NCBI GenBank assembly: GCA_024681495.1
Contig: JAILAS010000031.1
Span: 1-19,240 of the forward strand
Origin: Eubacterium sp.
GTDB taxonomy: Bacteria; Bacillota; Clostridia; Lachnospirales; Lachnospiraceae
DNA: 19,240 nucleotides
Direction of reading: 5' to 3'
Part shown: one piece after another, positions 1 through 7,600 of the stretch
How positions within the stretch are numbered: the stretch's first letter is position 1
How the letters are laid out: each line of letters begins with the position of its first letter
The notes under the pieces: generated by a model
Told to the model about the DNA's origin: nothing
The model's database searches: none
The model's input: the letters and a program-made list of their open reading frames with translations, nothing else
Made by a program: the position numbers and the translations under genes

Positions 1-1070
1 TTGTCGCCAGGCATGCACATCTCAGTTCCTTCCGGAAGAGAGATAACGCCGGTAACGTCAGTTGTTCTGAAATAGAACTGCGGACGATAGTTGTTGAAGA
101 AGGGGGTATGACGGCCACCTTCATCCTTGGTCAGAACGTAAACCTGAGCGGTGAACTTGGTGTGGCAGGTAACGCTGCCGGGCTTAGCGAGGACCTGTCC
201 ACGCTCGATGTCGGTACGGTTTACACCACGAAGGAGTGCACCGATGTTATCGCCGGCCTGAGCCTCGTCAAGAAGCTTACGGAACATCTCGATACCGGTA
301 ACAACGGTCTTCTGAACCTCTTCCTTGATACCAACGATCTCAACTTCCTCATTGATGTGAAGGGTACCACGCTCAACACGGCCGGTAGCAACGGTACCAC
401 GACCGGTGATGGTGAAGATATCCTCAACGGGCATAAGGAAGGGCTTGTCAGTGTCACGCTCGGGATCGGGGATGTACTCATCAACGGTGCTCATAAGCTC
501 CATGATCTTATCGCCCCACTCACCCGTGGGATCCTCGAGTGCCTTGAGAGCGGAACCCTTAACGATGGGGCATCCCTCGAAGCCATACTCCTCGAGTACC
601 TCAGTAACCTCCATCTCAACAAGCTCGATAAGCTCTTCGTCATCAACCATGTCGCACTTGTTAAGGAATACTACGATGTAAGGAACACCTACCTGACGGG
701 AAAGCAGGATGTGCTCTCTGGTCTGAGCCATAACACCGTCGGTAGCAGCAACTACGAGGATAGCGCCGTCCATCTGAGCAGCACCGGTGATCATGTTCTT
801 TACATAATCGGCATGTCCGGGGCAGTCAACGTGAGCGTAGTGACGGTTGTCAGTCTCATACTCAACGTGTGCGGTGGAGATGGTGATTCCACGCTCTCTC
901 TCCTCGGGAGCCTTATCGATATTTTCGAAATCTACTGCATCATTTCCTGATACACGCTCGGAAAGAACCTTGGTGATAGCAGCGGTAAGAGTGGTCTTAC
1001 CGTGGTCTACGTGACCGATGGTACCAATGTTGCAATGGGTTTTTGATCTGTTAAATTTTTCTTTAGCCAT
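1..1070 (-). CDS. tuf: Elongation factor EF-Tu, 3' end cut by window edge
   Basis: EF-Tu is the cytoplasmic GTPase that brings aminoacyl-tRNA to the ribosomal A site. The first 356 residues are present; about 40 C-terminal residues of domain 3 lie beyond base 1, and the readable part ends in EMCMPGD, matching the conserved domain-3 segment. The G1 loop GHVDHGKT is at residues 19-26, the G2 region RGITI follows, then DCPGH (G3) and NKCD (G4) in the expected order. The ATG at 1068-1070 is supported by AAGGAGG at 1081-1087, ten bases upstream, and by the usual MAKEKF start. It is the last gene of the str operon after fusA, but has its own strong promoter in the 173-base gap. No frameshift or missing key residue was seen. 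Confidence 0.98.
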   Translation of the reverse strand, partial: MAKEKFNRSKTHCNIGTIGHVDHGKTTLTAAITKVLSERVSGNDAVDFENIDKAPEERERGITISTAHVEYETDNRHYAHVDCPGHADYVKNMITGAAQMDGAILVVAATDGVMAQTREHILLSRQVGVPYIVVFLNKCDMVDDEELIELVEMEVTEVLEEYGFEGCPIVKGSALKALEDPTGEWGDKIMELMSTVDEYIPDPERDTDKPFLMPVEDIFTITGRGTVATGRVERGTLHINEEVEIVGIKEEVQKTVVTGIEMFRKLLDEAQAGDNIGALLRGVNRTDIERGQVLAKPGSVTCHTKFTAQVYVLTKDEGGRHTPFFNNYRPQFYFRTTDVTGVISLPEGTEMCMPGD

Positions 1071-1148
1071 TTTTTTGCATCCTCCTTAAGATGGCCCATA
1101 GGGCAAAATAACATTATAGTGATGTTTTCGTATATAAATCAGCTAAAT

Positions 1149-1223
1149 TTGATTATAGGCAATCCGAAGCCTTTTTTCAAGTGTTTTTTAGCGCTTTAAG
1201 CCACGATTTAAGCCTATAATCAA
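1149..1223. repeat. 12-base perfect inverted repeat around the tuf promoter
   Basis: TTGATTATAGGC (1149-1160) and its exact reverse complement (1212-1223) flank a 51-base spacer in the fusA-tuf gap. The left arm contains the tuf -10 box. A transcript coming from fusA could fold it into a long-loop hairpin; as DNA it could be a two-site operator. No T-run follows, so it is not a classical terminator. Confidence 0.6.
1152..1180 (-). promoter_or_regulatory. Sigma-A promoter of tuf
   Basis: On the minus strand TTGAAA (1175-1180) and a perfect TATAAT (1152-1157) are separated by exactly 17 bases. Transcription would start near 1145, giving a leader of about 75 bases that contains a short GCCC-TAT-GGGC hairpin (1094-1104) just before the ribosome binding site. 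It lets tuf be transcribed beyond the level set by the str operon, which fits the known excess of EF-Tu over ribosomes. The -10 box sits inside one arm of a 12-base inverted repeat. Confidence 0.85.
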
Positions 1224-1243
1224 CCCGCTGTTTTTTTTAGAGA

Positions 1244-3361
1244 TTATTTCGCCTTATTGGAAACAATCTTCTCCTGAACCGACTTGGGAACTGCCTCATA
1301 CTTCTCGAAGAACATTGAGTAGTTACCACGTCCCTGAGTCTTGGAACGAAGGTCGGTAGAGTATCCGAACATCTCAGAAAGGGGAACGTAAGCCTTGACG
1401 ATCTTGCCGTTTCCGACGTCGTCCATGCTCTCGATTCTGCCTCGACGAGAGTTAACATCTCCGATTACGTCTCCGAGGTACTCCTCGGGCATCGTAACCT
1501 CAACCTTCATGATAGGCTCGAGAATCTGAGGATCTGCCTTCGCCATAGCGTCCTTGAACGCCATGGAACCGGCGATGTGGAATGCCATCTCGGATGAATC
1601 CACCTCGTGGTAGGATCCGTCGTAAACAACGGCGTGAAGACCAACAACGGGATATCCTGCAAGGATACCGGACTGCATAGCCTCCTCGATACCTTCGCCG
1701 ACTGCGGGGATGTATTCCTTAGGAATGTTACCGCCGACTACCTCGGACTCGAACTTGTAAAGCTCCTCGCCATTGGCGTCCATGGGCTCGAAGCGAACCT
1801 TACAGTGACCGTACTGACCACGTCCACCGGACTGCTTAGCGTACTTGGAGTCTACCTCAACAGCCTTGGTAAATGCCTCCTTGTAAGCAACCTGAGGCGC
1901 ACCTACGTTAGCCTCTACCTTAAACTCACGAAGGAGTCTGTCAACGATGATCTCCAGGTGGAGCTCACCCATACCGGCGATGATGGTCTGACCTGTCTCC
2001 TCATCGGTATGTGCGCGGAATGTGGGATCCTCCTCTGCCAGCTTGGCAAGGGCCTCACCCATCTTGCCCTGACCCGCCTTGGTCTTAGGCTCGATAGCGA
2101 GCTGGATAACGGGCTCGGGGAACTCCATGGACTCAAGAATAACGGGATGCTGCTCGTCGCAGATGGTATCACCCGTGGAAGTGAGCTTGAAGCCTACTGC
2201 TGCAGCGATATCGCCGGAGTAAACCTTGTCGAGCTCCTCCCTCTTATTAGCATGCATCTGCAGAATACGTCCGACACGCTCCTTCTTGTCCTTGGTGGCG
2301 TTAAGCACGTAAGAACCGGAGTTAAGTGTACCGGAGTAAACGCGGAAGTATGCGAGACGTCCTACGAAGGGATCGGTCACGATCTTGAATGCGAGTGCGG
2401 AGAAGGGCTCGTCATCGGATGAGTGACGGGTTACTTCGTTTCCGTCCATGTCAACACCTGCGATATCGGGGATATCCGTGGGCGCGGGCATGAAGCTTAC
2501 TACTGCATCAAGAAGCTTCTGAATTCCCTTATTCTGGTGTGCGGAACCGCAGCATACGGGTACACCATCGTTGGAGATGGTTCCCTTGCGGAGAGCCGCC
2601 TTGTACTCGTCAACGGTGATCTCATCACCCTCGAGGTACTTCATCATCAGGTCATCGTCGAACTCACAAACCTGCTCGATGAGCTTGGTGTGGTACTCTT
2701 CTGCCTGATCCTTATAATCGTCGGGGATCTCTACGATAGAGATATCCTCGCCCTTAGCATCGTTGTAGATGTATGCCTTCATCTCGAAGAGATCGATGAT
2801 TCCCTCGAAATGATCTTCCTTACCTATCGGAAGCTGGATAACAACAGCGTTCTTGCCAAGCTTGGTGCCGATCTCATCAACGGTGTTGAAGAAGTCAGCT
2901 CCAAGGATATCCATCTTATTGACGAATGCCATACGGGGTACGTTGTAGGTGTCAGCCTGACGCCATACGTTCTCCGACTGAGGCTCAACACCGCCCTTGG
3001 CGTCGAATACGCCGACAGCGCCGTCGAGAACTCGGAGTGAACGCTCAACCTCTACGGTGAAGTCCACGTGTCCCGGGGTGTCAATGATGTTAATACGATG
3101 CTCAAGCGCACCGTTCTTGGGCTTTGCCTCGAACTGCTCTGTCCAGTGACAGGTAGTGGCAGCGGAAGTAATGGTGATTCCACGCTCCTGCTCCTGCTCC
3201 ATCCAGTCCATGGTAGCAGTACCTTCGTAGGTCTCACCGATCTTGTAATTTACACCGGTATAATACAGAATACGCTCCGTCAACGTGGTCTTACCTGCGT
3301 CGATATGAGCCATGATACCGATGTTCCTGGTTCTCTCCAGGGGGTATTCTCTTCCAGCCAA
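1244..3361 (-). CDS. fusA: Elongation factor EF-G
   Basis: EF-G is the cytoplasmic GTPase that drives translocation of tRNA and mRNA on the ribosome and, with RRF, ribosome recycling. The 705-residue length is normal. GTPase motifs are in order: G1 AHIDAGKT (18-25), switch-I RGITIT (60-65), G3 DTPGH (94-98), G4 NKMD (148-151); domain IV carries the expected GGRGQYGH segment. The start is a TTG at 3359-3361: it gives the canonical MAGREYPLERTRN N-terminus and has AAGGAGG at 3369-3375 with a 7-base spacer, and no suitable ATG lies nearby. The gene follows rpsG by 46 bases without its own visible promoter, so it is co-transcribed. I see no terminator after the TAA, so readthrough into tuf is expected. 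No sign that it is a TetM-type ribosomal protection protein. Confidence 0.98.
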   Translation of the reverse strand: MAGREYPLERTRNIGIMAHIDAGKTTLTERILYYTGVNYKIGETYEGTATMDWMEQEQERGITITSAATTCHWTEQFEAKPKNGALEHRINIIDTPGHVDFTVEVERSLRVLDGAVGVFDAKGGVEPQSENVWRQADTYNVPRMAFVNKMDILGADFFNTVDEIGTKLGKNAVVIQLPIGKEDHFEGIIDLFEMKAYIYNDAKGEDISIVEIPDDYKDQAEEYHTKLIEQVCEFDDDLMMKYLEGDEITVDEYKAALRKGTISNDGVPVCCGSAHQNKGIQKLLDAVVSFMPAPTDIPDIAGVDMDGNEVTRHSSDDEPFSALAFKIVTDPFVGRLAYFRVYSGTLNSGSYVLNATKDKKERVGRILQMHANKREELDKVYSGDIAAAVGFKLTSTGDTICDEQHPVILESMEFPEPVIQLAIEPKTKAGQGKMGEALAKLAEEDPTFRAHTDEETGQTIIAGMGELHLEIIVDRLLREFKVEANVGAPQVAYKEAFTKAVEVDSKYAKQSGGRGQYGHCKVRFEPMDANGEELYKFESEVVGGNIPKEYIPAVGEGIEEAMQSGILAGYPVVGLHAVVYDGSYHEVDSSEMAFHIAGSMAFKDAMAKADPQILEPIMKVEVTMPEEYLGDVIGDVNSRRGRIESMDDVGNGKIVKAYVPLSEMFGYSTDLRSKTQGRGNYSMFFEKYEAVPKSVQEKIVSNKAK

Positions 3362-3407
3362 GATTGTTCCTCCTTAACTAACTTTACGACAGAAATGCAC
3401 GATCGTA

Positions 3408-3878
3408 TTAGAAACGATAGTGGGCGAAAGCCTTGTTGGACTCTGCCATCTTGTGCATGTCTTCTTTTCTCTTCACTGCGGATCCGGTGTTATTAGCGGC
3501 ATCCATAATCTCGTTCGCAAGACGCTCCTCCATGGTCTTCTCGCTTCTCTGACGAGAGAACATGGTGAGCCAACGAAGTCCGAGAGCCTGACGTCTGTCG
3601 GGACGCACTTCGATAGGCACCTGATAGGTAGCACCACCGATACGGCGAGCCTTAACCTCAAGAACGGGCATGATGTTATTCATAGCCTCCTCGAAGACTT
3701 CAACTGCGGGTTTGCCTGTCTTATCGGCAACGCGTTCGAATGCTCCGTAAACTATCTTCTGAGCAACGCCCTTTTTGCCGTCAAGCATTATGTTATTGAT
3801 GAGCTTGGTTACAACCTTATTGTTGTAAATAGGGTCAGCCAAGACATCTCTTTTTTGGGTATGTCCTTTACGTGGCAC
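3408..3878 (-). CDS. rpsG: 30S ribosomal protein S7
   Basis: S7 is a primary binder that nucleates assembly of the 3' major domain (head) of the 30S subunit and contacts tRNA in the E site. The protein has 156 residues, the standard length. The reading frame stays open upstream, but the family N-terminus PRKGHTQKRD follows directly on a GTG at 3876-3878, preceded by AAGGAGGG (3886-3893) with good spacing, so GTG is the start and the longer open frame up to 4034 is not coding. Visible family features include the DPIYNNKVVTKLIN segment and the WLTMFSRQRSEKTMEERLANE helix near the C-terminus. It lies 242 bases after rpsL and 46 before fusA. In enterobacteria S7 is the autoregulator of the str operon, which makes the structured gap upstream noteworthy. 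Confidence 0.97.
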   Translation of the reverse strand: MPRKGHTQKRDVLADPIYNNKVVTKLINNIMLDGKKGVAQKIVYGAFERVADKTGKPAVEVFEEAMNNIMPVLEVKARRIGGATYQVPIEVRPDRRQALGLRWLTMFSRQRSEKTMEERLANEIMDAANNTGSAVKRKEDMHKMAESNKAFAHYRF

Positions 3879-4120
3879 GTTCCTTCCCTCCTTAAACATA
3901 AATAAACTACTTAGAGTCTGCACAAATCCGATCGCATAGCTATGCAATCCGAGATTCGCGCGTTTAGATCTCAGGTACTCACATGTACTACTGTGTTCGT
4001 GCCGGAATCCCCCGAACGGGGGAGGCTTTATCAAGAAATAAAGTGAAATGAATCCAACACTAACCTTACCCTGACCGCGCTAGCGGACACGGGCACTACA
4101 TTGTGAAATGATTTTTGATA
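3879..4120 (-). promoter_or_regulatory. Structured rpsL-rpsG intergenic region, candidate S7 autoregulatory RNA
   Basis: This 242-base gap has no supported open frame but folds well as minus-strand RNA. (1) 4068-4094: GCCC..CCGC-TAGC-GCGG..GGGU, two stacked 4-pair helices. (2) 4008-4023: UCCCCC-GUUC-GGGGGA, six pairs, not followed by U's, so not a terminator. (3) 3920-3961: a long hairpin with nine outer pairs (3953-3961 with 3920-3928, some G-U), a 3x1 internal loop, then eight inner pairs GAUUGCAU/AUGCGAUC with an AGCU loop. Hairpin 3 ends 26 bases before the rpsG ribosome binding site. In E. coli S7 binds the equivalent gap to repress the operon; assigning that role here is inference. Confidence 0.55.
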
Positions 4121-4534
4121 TTACTTCTTAGGACGCTTTGCACCGTACTTAGAACGTGCCTGCTTCCTGTTAGCAACACCTGCGGTATCCAATGTTCCAC
4201 GGATTACGTGGTAACGGGTACCGGGAAGGTCCTTCACACGACCGCCACGGATAAGGACAACGCTATGCTCCTGAAGGTTGTGACCTTCTCCGGGGATATA
4301 GCTCGTAACCTCGATTCCGTTGGAAAGACGTACTCTGGCAATCTTACGAAGAGCAGAATTCGGCTTCTTAGGTGTAGCTGTCTTAACGGCAGTGCACACG
4401 CCACGCTTCTGCGGCGAAGAAGTAGCGGTAGCCTTCTTGTGGAGTGAGTTATAACCCACCTGAAGAGCAGGTGCTGTAGACTTCTTCTGAGATGTCTGTC
4501 TTCCCTTACGTACCAGCTGGTTAAATGTCGGCAT
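4121..4534 (-). CDS. rpsL: 30S ribosomal protein S12
   Basis: S12 sits at the decoding centre of the 30S subunit and affects translational accuracy. The protein has 137 residues, the length typical of Firmicutes, which carry an N-terminal insertion relative to the 124-residue E. coli form. The PKKPNSALRK motif (55-64) and GGRVKDLPG are intact; the lysines whose substitution gives streptomycin resistance elsewhere (E. coli K43 and K88 equivalents) are both Lys, so the sequence looks streptomycin-sensitive. The ATG at 4532-4534 gives the canonical MPTFNQLVRKG start and has AGGAGGTG at 4541-4548; the 12-residue upstream extension of the frame falls in the leader hairpin and is rejected. It is the first gene of the str operon, with its own promoter just downstream of rpoC. 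Confidence 0.98.
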   Translation of the reverse strand: MPTFNQLVRKGRQTSQKKSTAPALQVGYNSLHKKATATSSPQKRGVCTAVKTATPKKPNSALRKIARVRLSNGIEVTSYIPGEGHNLQEHSVVLIRGGRVKDLPGTRYHVIRGTLDTAGVANRKQARSKYGAKRPKK

Positions 4535-4559
4535 TCTTTTCACCTCCTGTACAAATAAT

Positions 4560-4586
4560 TTTAGGCGCACTTTACGCGCGCCTAAA
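4560..4586 (-). promoter_or_regulatory. 5'-terminal hairpin of the rpsL leader
   Basis: The minus strand has UUUAGGCGC (4578-4586) paired with GCGCCUAAA (4560-4568), nine perfect pairs, extendable by C-G and G-U to 11 with a GUAAA loop. It begins within a few bases of the predicted transcription start and ends about 11 bases before the AGGAGGTG site. A stem at the extreme 5' end is known to protect Firmicute mRNAs from 5'-end-dependent decay; that role is inferred here. The following AATTATTTG is too poor in U for a good terminator. Confidence 0.6.
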
Positions 4587-4587
4587 T

Positions 4588-4616
4588 ATTATAATGGTTG
4601 ATGCCATTAGTGTCAA
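4588..4616 (-). promoter_or_regulatory. Consensus sigma-A promoter of the str operon (rpsL)
   Basis: A perfect TTGACA (4611-4616) and a perfect TATAAT (4588-4593) are separated by 17 bases on the minus strand. The -35 box begins 12 bases after the rpoC stop codon. No rpoC terminator is visible, so rpsL-rpsG-fusA should receive both readthrough and independent transcription. Confidence 0.92.
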
Positions 4617-4628
4617 GATATTTTTATT

Positions 4629-7600
4629 TTATGCCTCGGTAGGAGCCTCGACCGTCTCGGCCGGAGCCTCTGTCTGAGCCTCAGCATTGGCATCTGCGGG
4701 TGCTTCACCCTCGCCCTCGGCCTGTGCGGCCTTCTCATCCGCCTCAGCCATAGCGTCTGCGTAGACGTTGGTCTGATAGTCGGTGTTGAGGCGAACGTCG
4801 CGATAGCGCTTCATGCCCGTACCTGCGGGAATCAGCTTACCGATAATAACGTTCTCCTTGAGTCCGAGGAGCGGATCGACCTTGCCCTTGATAGCAGCAT
4901 CGGTGAGGACCTTGGTGGTCTCCTGGAACGATGCGGCGGAAAGGAAGGAGTTCGTAGCAAGGGATGCCTTGGTGATACCGAGGATAACCCTCTCTCCCTC
5001 TGCGGGAGCCTTGCCCGACTTCTCGAGCCTCTCGTTCTCGTCGTCAAACTCGAGGAAGTCAACCATCGCACCGGGAAGGAATGTGGAATCGCCGTTGTCG
5101 TCGATTCTGACCTTCTTAAGCATCTGGCGAACGATAACCTCGATATGCTTGTCGTTGATCTCAACACCCTGGAGACGATATACACGCTGTACCTCGCGGA
5201 GCAGGTAATCCTGAACCGCGCGAATGCCCTTGATTCTGAGGATATCGTGGGGGTTGACGGAACCCTCTGTGAGCTCGTCACCGGCCTCGATAACCTGGCC
5301 GTCCACTACCTTAAGTCTGGCACTGTAAGGAATCTCGTACTTCTTCTCCTCGCCGTCGAGAGTAACGATAACCTCTCTCTTCTTCTTTGCGTCGTCAATA
5401 ACGGTAACCGTACCGGCAATATCGGAGATGATAGCCAGTCCCTTGGGCTTTCTGGCCTCGAAAAGCTCCTCGACACGGGGAAGACCCTGCGTGATATCGC
5501 CACCGGCCACACCACCGGTATGGAACGTACGCATGGTAAGCTGTGTACCCGGCTCACCGATGGACTGTGCAGCGATGATTCCGACTGCCTCGCCGACCTG
5601 TACGGGCTGCCCGGTCGCCATGTTGGCGCCGTAGCACTTCGAGCAAACGCCGGTGTGCGAGCGGCAGGTAAGGATGGTCCTTATCTTAACGCCCTCGAGG
5701 CTGTTGCCGTTCTCGTCAACGCCGTAGTTAACGACCTTCTCCGCACGTGCGGGTGTGATCATCTGGTTGGCCTTAACGATGATGTTGCCGTCCGCGTCGC
5801 AGATGTCCTCGCAGGAATAACGTCCGGTGATTCTCTCCTGAAGAGACTCAACCAGCTCGTCTCCCTCCATGAACTTGGAGACTACCATTCCGGGGATGTG
5901 TCCGGTGCCTTCGCAGCAATCCGTCTCCCTGACAATGAGCTCCTGGGATACGTCTACGAGACGACGGGTAAGGTAACCCGAATCCGCCGTACGAAGAGCC
6001 GTATCGGAAAGTCCCTTACGAGCACCGTGCGCGGAGATGAAGTACTCCAGTACGTCAAGACCCTCACGGAAGTTCGACTTAATGGGAAGCTCGATGGTAC
6101 GTCCGGTCGTATCGGCCATCAGTCCACGCATTCCGGCCAGCTGCTTGATCTGCTTATCGGAACCACGGGCTCCGGAGTCGGCCATCATGAAGATGTTATT
6201 GTATTTGTCCAATCCGCCCAGAAGCTTGGCCGTGAGCTCGTCATCGGTCTTCTTCCAGGTGTTGATAATCTGGTTGTAACGCTCTTCCTCGGTAACGAAG
6301 CCGCGCTTGTAGTTTGCGGTAATCGCATCCACCTTAGCCTGCGCCTCGTCGAGGAGCTGGGGCTTGTCTGCGGGCACCGTCATATCCGATACGGAAACGG
6401 TCATGGCCGCCTTGGTGGAGTATCCGTAACCCATGGCCTTGACGGAGTCAAGAACCTCTGCGGTAACGGTCGCACCGTGCACGTTGATAACCTTCTCGAG
6501 GATCTGCTTAAGGCCCTTCTTGCCCACGTGGAAGTCTACCTCCAGGGCGGCCTTGCGGCGGATTCTCTCCTCGCGAATCTGTGCATCGTCCCATCCGTTC
6601 TTCTCAGCGTCGGCAAGGAGAGTCTCCTCGCTTCTGTCCACGAAGCCCAGGTCCTGGGGAAGAATCTCATTGAAGATGATTCGGCCCAGGGTGGTCTCGA
6701 TGATGGCGGAGCCGGTGGTTCCGTCCTCGAGGGTCACGCTGCGACGCACGTGTATCTTCTGGTGAAGTGTGATATCACCGTTCTCGTGAGCCAGAAGCGC
6801 GTGCTCCGTGCTCGCGAAGTAGTGTCCCATAAGGTCCCTGGGAGTACAGATGACATAACGTCCGCTCTCCTCATCCACCAGGAACTTAATCTGAGTGTTG
6901 ATGTCGATATTTCCGGCCTTGCCGTCCAGTCCCAGATCCTTCTCGACTTCCTCGCGGCTCTTGTAGACGTCCTTAATGGAGGCGTCGAGCTCGGCGTCGT
7001 CGGAGTGATCCACCATGCGGCCCATGGTCAGGTAGTAGATTCCGAGGACCATATCCTGCGAGGGAACGGCCACGGGACCACCGTCGGAGGGCTTAAGCAG
7101 GTTATTGGGGGAGAGCAGAAGGAATCTGCACTCGGCCTGTGCCTCTACCGAAAGGGGAAGATGGGCTGCCATCTGGTCACCGTCGAAGTCGGCGTTGAAC
7201 GCTGTACACACGAGGGGATGAAGCTTGATTGCCTTACCCTCTACAAGGATGGGCTCGAAAGCCTGAATTCCGAGTCTGTGGAGCGTCGGTGCACGGTTAA
7301 GCATAACGGGATGCTCTCTGATTACCTTCTCGAGAACGTCCCAAACCTGGGTCTCGAGGCGCTCTACCATCTTCTTGGCGTTCTTAATGTTATATGCGGA
7401 GCCGTTCGCTACGAGCTCCTTCATAACGAAGGGCTTGAACAGCTCGATGGCCATCTCCTTGGGAAGTCCGCACTGATAAATCTTCAGCTCGGGGCCAACC
7501 ACGATAACGGAACGGCCGGAGTAGTCAACACGCTTACCAAGGAGGTTCTGACGGAAACGTCCGCCCTTACCCTTGAGCATGTCGGAAAGCGACTTAAGCG

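Noticed and set aside
108..950. 280-codon open frame on the plus strand opposite tuf
   Set aside because: Antisense shadow of an intact EF-Tu gene; other long plus-strand frames opposite fusA, rpoB and the envelope genes are rejected for the same reason.
1113..1118. Second TATAAT in the tuf leader as an extra promoter
   Set aside because: No acceptable -35 box lies 16-18 bases upstream.
4008..4023. CCCCC/GGGGG hairpin as an intrinsic terminator between rpsL and rpsG
   Set aside because: It is followed by UUCCGGCACG, not by a U-run, and rpsG has no clear promoter downstream of it.
3879..4034. 52-codon N-terminal extension of S7
   Set aside because: It covers the structured gap, is not similar to any S7 and the GTG start has a strong site and the canonical N-terminus.
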